Of a stretch of 64,000 bases of DNA, positions 24,001 through 36,000 are shown piece by piece. The translations under genes and the position numbers were made by a program. The notes under the pieces were generated by a model. It was not told the DNA's origin. It searched no databases and saw only the letters and a list, made by a program, of their open reading frames with translations. Every line of letters starts with the position of its first letter. Positions within the stretch are counted from its first letter, which is position 1. Source of the DNA: Larix kaempferi (taxonomy: Eukaryota; Streptophyta; Pinopsida; Pinales; Pinaceae); assembly GCA_027924585.1 (NCBI GenBank), contig BSBM01000361.1:66376001-66440000 (forward strand). Direction: 5' to 3'.

Positions 24001-27000
24001 TTGCCTTTAGCCGAGTATAATCGGTGAGTTTTTCTCCTGCACCTCCAAAGCTGGAATGCCCAAAGTGGGGGTTAGCCCTTAGGGGATTATTAGAGCCCAT
24101 TTCGTAATGTTTATAAACATGCTAGACACTAGAATTTTATCGTTTTGTCATGTACTAGATCCCCCTGAAGTTTCAGTCAATTCCGAGAAAATTAATTTTT
24201 TCGCATTTTTAAGCCATTTTTTAATGGTTTAATTAAAAAATTTCAAAGGATGATAAAAGTGCGATCCGGAGTCGGAATTTGACACAGGGATGCTTGTTTT
24301 CAAGCTCGGAGCATCCTCTTTACCCTAGTACCCAGTTTTCCTATGTTTCGGGCAACCAAGAAGCCACGTAGAACAGTGTTGCCTATCAGAGCTATAGAAT
24401 GGCACTTTAATGCTAAGAGAGCATCAAATTGCACCATTACCAAAGATTAAAATATTCAAAAAATGGAATTTAACACATGCCAAATTGACATGGCATGAGT
24501 CACATAAGGTAGGCGTTTATCCTAAAGTACAAAGCATATGTTAATTTTTGGTGAAAAGTCAAACATGTGAGTATTTCATTTTTTTTGCTATGTGAAGGAA
24601 GGCTCACATGGGCCAGTCGTACGACATCTACGAATTAGCTTGGGGATAGGATGGTGGGTGCCTACCGTTATGAGATGGCATATCAATGTGAATAATCTTC
24701 CAATGGAAGCTTCGGCCAACCCCACCACTCATCAAAACATGGAAACTTTACTTGCTTCTTTCTTCACGCGGATTGCTCTCTCACCACACAGCTTCCTTTT
24801 TTTGGTTGATGGATAAGCATCAAGTCAAAGCTCCAATCGGAACTTCCAACGCAGTAGCCAACCGATTCATGGAAACATCAACCTCTCTCACACGTGAGCT
24901 GTTTGCTCAACTCGACTGCTTCCTTTTTTGGTTGATTTTTTCCAGGTGTAATGGTGCATCTCCATTGGCTTGGAGCTGCCTTGCTCTACACTCTAGGAGG
25001 CTACCCTCCTTAGGGTTTTGCGCCCTAGCTAGCATTCATTTTCCTATAAATTGAGGAGCTTGGCTCCATTGTAAAGATCAGAAGGTGAAACCTCTGCTGG
25101 CATTGCAATTGTAATATTTTGTACTGAGTTAATAATAAGGCTTTGGAGGCTACCCTAGTGTTGTCTACGGTGTTGGATTGTTCTATTCTTTGCTCCTTAT
25201 GAGGTAAATCTGTATCATCATAGCATGCTAGTAATTGTTGGATTTATCTGTCTTTGAAGGGAAAATATTTTTCATAAGAATAGTAGGTGGTGCTTTATAG
25301 ACTATTTTCTATTGTGAATAACATTAGAATGCTAGAGGTAGAAAAAAATTCTTGTTTGAATCTATCAACTCTCACATTTTCTTTTGATTACTCACACAGG
25401 TGCTTTTAATCCCTTTGCTAGTGGTGTTTTGGTCTCACAGGTTGCTTAAGCTAGACAAGTGGATGAACATGTTAGATCTTCCTTTCCTCCAGCAAACTTA
25501 AACAGAGAGTTCAATCCCACCGATGCATCAAAAAGCAGACTCCATTGCCCATGTTCAAAGCTCAACCCGCATGCAGGGATCAAATTTGAAACACTGGTCT
25601 TAATTTCGGATAGAAGGGTATATATTGATGCAGCCCTTCTAGGATGAAAAGTTTTAAAAAAAATTACACTTCAATTGATAATAATAAATTAACTCAAACA
25701 TTTCATAAAAAAAAATTACTAAATAAAATATTACATTTTTAATCAATTTTTTCAACTAAAAAAATTGATAAATCCAAGTGCAATTACATGATACTACTTG
25801 CCAATTTATTTATAGAATAGAACTTTTCAAATACTGATTTCAACACATTAAAAAAATAGGAAAAAAGAGAAGTGAGATAACAGTCTACCTTGAATCCATA
25901 TGTGAACAGAAATCAACAGCTCATCTGGCAACTTCGTATCTCGGGTCCTCGGCTATTATGGAACATCAGATTTTATTATTCAGTTGGGGTTAGACAGTTT
26001 TGGATTCTTCTCTAATGCCATCCTGAAAAACCGCAATATGAAAAGGGCCAGAGCAAAGTGATTATAGCCCAAAAAGTCCAATCCAGAGAACCGTCGAAAT
26101 TGTTGAAAATGTGACCAAATTTCTCAAATCAAGAATAGTTGTTCGCATTTCCAGATCCCTACACCTGAAGCAAATCCCAATCTTCAATCATCTACGTCCC
26201 TCAATACAAAGACCCACACAATTTATTTGGAAGCAAAGCCCAATATTCAATCATCTGCGTCCCTCAAGACAAGACACACACAATTTATTCATAACCATCC
26301 ATTGATAGAAAAAGTCGGCAACCAAAGCTTTGGCATGTCTGGAGGACTTTCTGCTCCTGCTACCTTTCACCGACAGCTCTCTAATGACCAGTCTCCATAT
26401 GTTTCTCCCGACTCGCGTCATGGATACTCAAATGGACCACATGAAGCAATAAATTTGAAGGTCAAACTATTGAAGGACGGGATAGAACTCAGAAAAGTAG
26501 CCAGTGCATTTAACATCAAAATTTAAATTTAACCATGGCTAACTAGAGGAAGATCAGCATACGGCAAATTCAAATGTGAAGAGCCAGCGTCATCTTCCAT
26601 GGAAATTTCCATCTCCTTTCACCCATCTGGAGCCAATCCTGCGGAACGTCTGTTGGATGAAGAATACGACAACATTGATGTAATCCTCCCATCGCTGGAA
26701 TAGTGGGTATTTCATCCTCATTTGATTGACTGAATGCCAATTCCTGAAAACGAAATAAATATTGGGTTATCACTCGGTTAGTCTCTGTCACTGATCTCTC
26801 TTTTTTTTCTACTCCATAACCGTGTCGAACACTTTCAAACCAACGCATTTCACGTGCGTTCATATGCCTCTACAATTATAAATAATTCTCTGCTTATCGC
26901 CCAACTCCAAGTAAAACCCATCATTGCGCCCGTCTGCGATTCTACACAAGTCGACCCATTGATTCGTTTTTTGCTGCTCTTCTTGATCACCATATTTGGC

Positions 27001-30000
27001 AATCAATCTTTCGCTTACAGCCATGAATTACCAAGCAATGCTTAGGCCCTCTTTCCCTTTACCTTCTATCAGTGCTACACCTGCTTCTCAGCTCTCCAAT
27101 TTTAGTCGCACCCTCTCTGCGTCGCACCACCGAAAACTAATTTCGCAGGATCAACGCCAATGGATTAATCGAGACAGGAAACCATTTAATGGCAAGCATC
27201 GTCTGACCGCCCTGAAAGGACAGGAGCCGCCTATCAGAAGCGCAACGACCAAAACTGACTCCTTGCCGAATCCCGAGTCCCAGCTCACACCTACAAGCTT
27301 AATGCATTTAATTAAGATATGGCCCAACTGGATTAACCGATGGAGGAGCCCATCCCATCTAACAACGCTCTCCCTTAAATACCAACAACTCCAGGTACCT
27401 TGGCAAGTTGGCAGTCGTCCTTCCTAGTGGACGTGTCCATCGATCAAAGAACCAGGTCGAGTGGAGTCTATTCATTCATCCGCATTAAGGGTGCCATAGT
27501 AAGTAAATACTTGGAACTCGTAGCCACATTCAATGTTTGAAGGGTGATTTGTAAAACCGCCCTTTTAATGAAGTTTTAATCTGAATCTACAATTTTTAGT
27601 TAAAATGTCAACTTAAAATTAAATTTTTTTTTTACGTCCATTTTTTTCACTGCACTTCTAAGACGTGCTAGGACCCCTTTGACCGGCTGTGACGGGTTCA
27701 ATTTTGAACCCTGCCCCCATGGGTTCAAACTTCTCAATCCACTTTTTCTATTCTTTCTCGGTTACCGTTCCTATTTTTACTTAGATCTTGCTTTCAAAGT
27801 GTTATTCATAAGTAGATTTGATTTAAATCACAGCCTAATAGTTAAACCTCATTTGATGATCTAGATCTAGGTTGTTGGTTTATATTTTTGCATTTTCAAG
27901 TAGATCTAAAGCAAAATAGAATTTCTTGTTTTACAAAGTTTTATTCATGCAAATCGAAGTGCCAAAACCATTTACTTGCCATCTCTTAAAGAGGCAAGTA
28001 AAGATCCTAAGAAGGCAAGCTTTCTAGCTTGCCTTAGTTTATTTTCCACCTTTTTTTTACATAGTTTGTATCATGACTAAAAGTTAGTTTAGATCAATTT
28101 TTTGGCATCTTATATTGTTTTTTTGAGCTCGTTGGTTTTTGGTTCTGCACATCAGAAAATTAATTTAAAGTCAGTTAAAGACTCAAAAAATCGCCCGAAA
28201 AACAAGTTTTTACATACTAGTTGCATTAGTTTTCATTTTTGCATTTTGTGGCATTGTCAGAACACTCTTAAAGTGTTCTAATTGCCTTTTCTAATCAACT
28301 TTAGTTTGCTGGTCTGTTTTGTTTTCTTAACAGGTTGGAGCTAAAAAATCATAAGAAAGATATCTCGAAGGCTCCCAGAACCACCTTGAGAACCAGCTTT
28401 CAAAGCTATGTTCTGTGTGCACAAAAATTTGTAAACTATCTTGCTCCCTAATCATAAAGGGCAAGTAGTGTTTTATTTCAAGTTTCATATTGTAACACAA
28501 AGAATAAAAAGAGCATAGAAGGTAATTCCAGCGCCTGACCCCAATCCCCCCAGGGGGGTTTGCACTTTTTTCAGTTTTTTGCACTTTTTCTAATTTTTCG
28601 TTTTGGATTAGTTTCATTTTAGCAGTAGTAATTAAACAACTCACTCAAGCACACAACGTCCTCCGAACCCGTTCATCATTTTGTCATATGCTTTTGTGTT
28701 TTATTCAATTATTATTCTGTTCTTAAAATTTAATCCTAAAATTAACCCCCCTTGCTTTATTCTTGGGGTTTAGTGTAGATTAATCATCCACTCACACATT
28801 TTAATAAAAAGAACAACACCCCAGACCCGGAGTATGCTCTTGGCTACTGCAGCTTAGTCGGAACAGTTGGCTCAATCAGAAACGGGTGCAAGGTACTTAG
28901 TTTTAATAGGACAATCCATCAAAATCGAATCCTAAGAACTCGGGAGGTTGCATGGACTGAATCCACAGAGTCAACAAGCTCTTACGCAGGTTCATCCGCG
29001 CTTAGTTGGACACTTGGTAAGGTTGCTAGAGCACTCAGTTCGAAGGTTAGGTTTCTTTTGGGCCAAACCAAGAATTAACCCACTCCTTAATCCACTCATT
29101 TAATAATCATAAAATTTACCAACTGAGACACTACAATACTTTCATTGAGACTACACAAGCAACTCTACACAGCAGCAATTGCAAGCATTTTTACATTCTC
29201 GGCACTGGTCTTTAATTTTCCATGTTTTAAGTTTCAATCATAAATGTCGTGAATGCTTATCTATCTTGTGTTGGGTTAATCAATTGATTTAATTTGCAAG
29301 CACTGCTTAGTTGTTTCCTTTTCCATCTCATTATCTTTTAACTCCTAGAATAGACTTTTACTCTCGTTATAGATTAAAAGCCTTAGTTTAATTTTCATAG
29401 GGACCACCCCCCTTGGCTTCGCTAGGAGTAAACCTAGACGGAGGAGTCGAGTAATCAGGTGACAACACTTGACTCTCACTTGCCCCCAATGACACACCGA
29501 GCGGCTTGAAGGTTTCTTGCCGCGTCCCCCCCAGGTGTGTATTAGGCTGCAACATGGCCCAAAGAAGTCTAACCTCCTGAACTGAGTGCCATAGCGGCTT
29601 AACCAAGTGTCCAACAAGGCGAGGATGAACCTGCTTAAAGTAAGCCTTCTGACTCTATGGTGTACACCCACGCAACCTTCCGAGTTCGCAAAGTTATATT
29701 CGGTCAGATTTTCCTATTAAAGCTAATTACTCTACATCCTTTTCTAATTGAGCCAATCTGTTCAGTCTAAGCTGCAGCGGTCAAGAACATACTTCGGATT
29801 TCGAGTGTTGGTTTATTTTATTAAAAATGTGAAGTGGATGGTTAAGACTATGCTACGCCCCAAGAGTCTCTTTTCCACACACCATAGAATGGTGTAGTAC
29901 TTCGGGAAAGCAAGGGGATAAATTTTAGGATTTATTTTAAGAACAATTGTATTGTTGAAAACACAAGCATAAATGATAAAACGATTGAAAAATGGTCCTT

Positions 30001-33000
30001 GGAGGACGTTGTGTGTTTAAGTGTTGTTGTTTAATTACTAAAGCTTAAATGGAACTAATCTAGACAAAGAAAATTAAAAAAAGTGAAAAAAATCGAAAAA
30101 AAAACGATGCTAATCCCCCTGGGGGGATGGGGGTAGGCACTGGAATAGCATGTCGAGCTTCTTTATTTTTTTATTACAATCAAGGAACTGGAGAACTACT
30201 GCTTGCCCTTTATCATTAGGAAACAAGTTAGTTTATAATACAAGCTAGAAAGTGAAAGTGCTTGAAGGGGGTTCGCCAAATGATCCTGGGTGCTTTCAAA
30301 TCCGCGTTTTTTAGCTTTTTATTATTGAAACCTGCTAGGCATGCAAAACAGACCAGCAAGCTTAGTTTATCATATAAAATGGCCAAAAAAACTTCAATAG
30401 TGCTTCTGGAAATACTACAAAATTGCCTAACAAAGACTAGATTGACTAGTGAATGAAAACTGCTTTCCGGATGACCTCAGAAGCCTCTAAATCAAATTTT
30501 AATTACAAACCTGATATGCATGCAAAAAAACCAGCGAGCTCTTTTTGTCACATAATGGGCAAAAACAATCAGAAAGTGATTTGGCCACACTTGCAAAATA
30601 TGCCCAAAAATTAAATGAAATACTAGCGAAAACAAATGAAGTAAATAACTAAGGCAAGCTAGAAAGCTTGCCTTATTAGGATCTTTACTTACCTCTTTAA
30701 GAGATGGTAAGTGTTACCAACTGAGTTGCACTTCAGTTGGACTTCCAGAGAGCCACTAGTGTTGCACAATAACTTGTGCTTATCAAAGTTCAGAAGTTCC
30801 AAGTTGGGCCTTTTCTCAGCCCCTTTTTTCATTTTTGTAATGTATGACCATGCCCCACGAGGTTTGCAATAAAGTGCGCTAGCATGGTGGTCTTTGAGTG
30901 ACTCGGTTCCCTAGGACTTGCCAACCAAAGAAGATATTCCAAGGAGTTTTTTTCCTTGTCAATTATGCGTTGCCTTTAGCCGAGTATAATCGATGAGTTT
31001 TTCTCCTACACCTCCAAAGCTGGAATGCCCAAAATTGGTGGTTAAGCATTGGGGGGGTTATTAGAGTCCAATTTAAAACATATATAAACATACTAGACAC
31101 TATAAAGTCATATGGTCATATACTAGGTCCATATGGATTTTGATTAATGGAGGCTCATTTTCTAAGCCAGAGCACCCATTTAACCCATAAACCCACTTTT
31201 CCTAAGTTTTGAGTAAGTATTTATCTTAGAAATTGATATTTACTCAAATTCTCCAAAAAAGACAAAATAAATGTCAAAAAAGACATATTTATTAATAAAA
31301 GGACAAATTCCTAAAACAGTGGAGGATGTCCGAAGTTGCACTGAGCTTCAACTAAAGTGACTGGATAGTCAAGAATGAGTTAACTGAGCTCCGAAAAGAT
31401 GATTTCAATCAACACCAAGCAAAATCCAGTTGACAGAAGTTCAGGAAGTGTGCCCTCTCTCTGTATGGGCAACCTTGTGAGATGGCAATTTGTGGTTGGG
31501 TGGTGATAATCCCAAGGAGACGTCGCCTACCTCTTGGAGAGGTGGCACAATCCTCTTCCTTTGGCATTGCAATCAGGATCCAATCACATCAACCAAGCAT
31601 CAGTGAACTCATCAATCTATGGAAGTTGCCCTCCTTAGGGATTTGCGCCCTACTTTGCATGTATTGTGCTATTTAAGCAGTGCTTTGGTCCATTGTTATT
31701 AATCTGAAGGTGGAACCTCTGCTCCCATATGTTGTAATATTTTTCTAAGTATTGAGTAATAAAAGAAGGCTTTGGAGGCTAGTCTTGATGTGTTCTGTGG
31801 AGGCTTGATGTGTTAAGATTTGTATACGAGGTAATCTGTATTGATTTCATATGTTTTGTATATTGTTGAGATAGATCTGTCTTTGAAGAGAAATTAGTTT
31901 CAAGAAGAACATCAGGTAATACTTTATAGATTACTTCTTGTTGTTGAATGGTAGAATGATTAATATAGATTAGGGCCTCCCTGCAGAGAAAACGTTTGGA
32001 GAAACAAGATCCACAATGATAACACAGAGAAAAGATTGTACGTTCAACTTGCAAGAGCATCCATCAAGCCAGAGAAGTAGATCTGCAAAAATAGTATTTT
32101 ATTCCAAGAGTTCAAGAGCCCAAAAGGTGCCTTTACAATAGGGGGGTCTCTTCCTTAAATAGGAATGAGAGAGACCAAAACCCTAACCACTTTTTAAATG
32201 ATTGGTGGAGATCAAAAGGTAATCATAATACAATCAATGACTATGATGCGTCGGAACAATATAACATGGATCAACTCACTAAGAGGGGTGCGTACTCAGT
32301 AGAAGAGGCCCTAGGGGGGGTCGCACCACATAAAAATGACTAAGACAAGTGTAGGAGCACATGATGGGGCTAGGAGGTATTAATGCCCTTCACTAACATA
32401 ACCCCATGGCACAATAACATAAGATATGACTCAATAACATGTCAAAGTGACCAAATGACCAAATCGTGGCCCCCCTCAATGAGAAAAATACATCAAATAA
32501 CAACCCAGAGAGTGTGTGGACCCCACTGACTGCTGCAAGCTGATCTGGAAGGAGTGGGATACATATAAATGACCTATGCACAAACCTCATGCCAAAACCT
32601 TTCCTCAATTGCCCAAATCGATTTCCTCAATGACCTTCTCATCCCATTTTTATTCCACCTGAAAATCATCAAAATGCATGTAGTCACTGCTTGGTGTCGC
32701 GGACGCAAAAATATGACTGCACCAACATGTCTGGAAATGGGGTAATATGGTAATAACAAGTGGCTGGATCCCCCATCTCCTCTATAGCACCCTAGGAAAA
32801 CGTGCTAGATCAATGCAACTGCTGGACAGGCCATTTCTGCATGGCAAAACTAGACAAAAGTGGAAATATGACCATATCATCACTGAGAGTGCCTTTAACT
32901 AATAATTGAGTGTCTCAATGGACTCAGAAGGTCCAAATCTACCAGAGATGTGTACCCATACACCCTGTGGAACCCTGTATGATCATCTGTAGCCTTAACC

Positions 33001-36000
33001 ATACCTAGACAATATAAAAATAATGGTCTGGAAATAATAATAACCATAAAAAAAATTACATCAACCATCATATGAAACCTGTGTCCATTGTATGGAATCA
33101 TCAAAGGTTGTATCACAGAACCATAAATCATCATCATATAACATCAATGGTCCAACTCATCACGGATCCCAAGGTTGACCTGGTCATACTAGGTTTGACC
33201 AAGTCAAGACTGATCAAAATATGACCCAGGCTAGAAATGCTTGATGCTACAAGTGCAAATGGTTAAAGCATGCTCTGTTAATCATTCTAATAGCAAGACT
33301 TAAAGTATTAAGCATCATTTCACTGGCAGTTAATAGATAATTATACCAAATACAAGTTTAAATAATCATTTACTCAAAATAGAACCTCAAGAATATACTC
33401 ATTTTGTAGACATGAACATTTTGCTAGCAAAGGGTGAGTGTGAAGAATGCAAGGCTAGGATGAGGGGATGACTTGACTGACTCAACACTGTGACACTTTG
33501 GATAAGGGAAAAGGGAAATATACACTTAAGCATATGTCGGATAATAAACACACAGGGAATGGCAGTGTCTCACAAATGGGATAAGTTGTTCAGAGAAGTG
33601 CTTATTGAACCTTGGAAAATGTCTACAGCTCACATTCAAGCTGAACCAGCTCCATGAGGATCTTTTCTAGAACCAGCATGGCTAGGTGCCTGGCTAACCG
33701 TAACTTGAGGTTCTGGGGAACACTTAGAATTAGATGTCCCTTACTCCATCTCGCATCACAACTCGTAGGCTCCGTGAGGAATTAATCATTACATTTAATT
33801 TCTGGCCAGCAGTATTTGGATTTAGCATATATTTAACCACTGCTTTTTAGGCCTTTATGATCCTTTTTTGGATTTTGCATTTGCTTAGAAGCACAACTAA
33901 TCGCAGCTTACATCCAGGGTGCTTTACATTTCAATTTCCACAGCCCTCTTTCATTGTGCTAAGAAGCACAGTTTTATTTGTTTCCATGGGCTTGCACAAA
34001 AGATAATATAATAGTTTCCATATGCATGTAATGATGGTAGTACAATTTGCTTCAGGTTTTAGCCAACACAACTCAAGCAACTAGGGGGATTCTCTACAAT
34101 CAAGACCAAACATCGGGGCAACCGACTAAAGTGATCCAGGTATCAAATCCAACTCACCTAAGATCAGGAACCAACACCAGCAGGTACTCCTGGCTCAGAA
34201 GGATCAAGGCTTCGATAAGTTTTGTTGCCAACTCAGAGCCGAAACACAAACTAACAGGGATGCTATCCAACACAGAGGCAAAAGTGGGGGGTCCTCCATA
34301 TCACAGGCTGAGGTGTAAGTCAGGGTGAAAACCAAAAAGGGAGAGATAACGGATGAATGGAGAAAGTGAAGGCGATGCTTAAGCTAGCAAGTCATAAAGG
34401 TGGGAATGATCATGTCCACACTCCTAAGAGGCTAAAACCAATGAGTATAAAACAAGAGCTTCTAATTATGAGTAATAAGACCATTTAGATAATCAATAAT
34501 ATCCATATCCATGTCATACATATATATAATGCCAGATCATGATCAATAGATACTAAGTCAAGCTACCAAAATGATCACCTCTAGTAAAGTGAGAATCAAC
34601 CTCTCATTCCTCCTTTAAAGATCTTTTATTTTCCCATCCTAGCAATTCATATCCTCTTCAAAATTGGTTAACATTAGAAGGATATGCGGCTACATTTTCA
34701 GCAAGAAATAAATTATTAAATTAAACAATGTTTTGGTACAACTCATTGCTTGTCCCCATGAACTACTATTGGTCTTTGTAGAGGCCCAAAACCTTTCCAA
34801 ACCTTTGGCTACTTATCTTAAGTCAAGAAAGAAACTCTTCTCCCAACTAGCTGCAAGCAATTGGAAACAAATGTGAGTAAATGTAGACTGCAATTCATTC
34901 AATGATGAGATATAGAAAAACAGTCCTAAAAGAAGCCCTCTTAGACATTTCATTCCTTCCCAGGATGACCCTTTGGTATCTACTATATATCGAGTTTTCA
35001 TAACAAGTGATACTTCCTAATGTTTTAATCTATAATCATCACCATTCTTAATGTTGAGACTCTTTGAATCATATAGAGTAACCCTATGGTTAAGTTCCTT
35101 AGCTTCTCTAACTTTTCTATGCTTTTCCTTTTCAACCATCATTCTAACTTGCTTTGCCTGGCCAATGACAATTTAACACACATCCTCTTGCTATACTGCA
35201 AAGTTCTATCTTGATATGACATTTCAAGTTTCTAAGGTGTGAGAATATATTCAAATGACAAAAAATTGAGCTATGATGGAAAAGAAGTGAGATCTTTCTA
35301 ATATACACAAGTTACAACATCCACCTAGATGAATGCATGTAATATTCCATTAGTATAGCTTATCACTAATTAACAGCCAGTTTGTAACAGACTTTTCATA
35401 AATGAAAACATATTCCTAACTAGTGATAAAAAATTCTCAGATTAGAATGCCATAGATCAATCCTAACATACTATCAATAATTTAGGTTGGGAAAAGAACA
35501 AACCTCAATTAGAATTGCAAGATCAACAACAAGGTTTGTTACGTATCCCAGAACAAGCCCTATAATGCTGCTTGCCACTGATGAAGAGCCAATATCAACA
35601 TCAATCTGGACATAGTAAAATGGAGTCATGTTTAGCAATTATTATAGACAATATTTGTTATAATATAGAATAGATTAGACTTTGTTTACTTGGAAAGTAG
35701 GTGCATACTAGTATTTTCAAAGTTACCAAGGATCTTAGGTTCCAATCCGATGAGGGTCATGATCATCATTTCAGGATCAATAAGCTCATGGTATGGCCAA
35801 ATATACATTTAAAAAATAAAATATACATGGTGGCGTTATAGAAAGAAAAGAGGTTAGAAAAACAAGATTGTTAAGGATTACGTCAAGAAAACAATATTTG
35901 AATGGCAGATAGACTAACAAATTTAGATACAAATTTCATGGATCATGAATATTCAAGATTTATTCAGAAGCCAACACCAACAATATTAGAGCTCAAGTAT

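Larger units (their letters stand above)
25574..27713. mobile_element. Non-autonomous hAT-type DNA transposon carrying foreign gene sequence
   Basis: 2140 bases inserted in the 3' LTR. The terminal inverted repeats are CAGGGATCAAATTTGAA and, at the far end, the complement of CAGGGTTCAAAATTGAA (two mismatches in 17). Flanks CCCGCATG (25566-25573) and CCCCCATG (27714-27721) form an eight-base target duplication with one difference; the unfilled LTR at 19590 reads CCCCCATG. CAGGG ends with an eight-base duplication are typical of hAT (family knowledge). There is no transposase. The interior holds a promoter-like region, a 124-codon exon-like frame with a splice donor and a second 63-codon frame, so it looks like a gene-capturing (Pack-type) element. 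Confidence 0.88.
17750..29554 (+). mobile_element. Full-length gag-only LTR retrotransposon with 3.6 kb LTRs
   Basis: LTRs at 17750-21364 and 23740-29554 start TGTTACC and end GGCAACA or TGCAACA. A perfect five-base target duplication TGGCC flanks the whole (17745-17749, 29555-29559). The interior is only 2.4 kb: a tRNA-Asp type primer site and one broken gag-type frame, with no protease, reverse transcriptase, RNase H or integrase. Such gag-only elements (TR-GAG/LARD-like) depend on partner elements for copying. The tRNA-Asp primer site suggests a Ty3 Tat/Athila-related partner (family knowledge). The 3' LTR holds a hAT-type insertion. The 5' LTR lacks about 55 bases present in the 3' LTR near 28950-29005. 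Confidence 0.92.
23740..29554 (+). repeat. 3' LTR of the gag-only element, split by a hAT-type insertion
   Basis: Starts TGTTACCACCTAAAGTTGC and ends TTAGGCTGCAACA. Without the insertion and duplicated target it is about 3.67 kb. LTR sequence resumes at 27722 with GGTTCAAACTTCTC. Confidence 0.9.

Noticed and set aside
34047-34328. 93-codon plus-strand frame with possible AG and GT borders
   Set aside because: Balanced composition but no domain, and no partner exons nearby on the plus strand.
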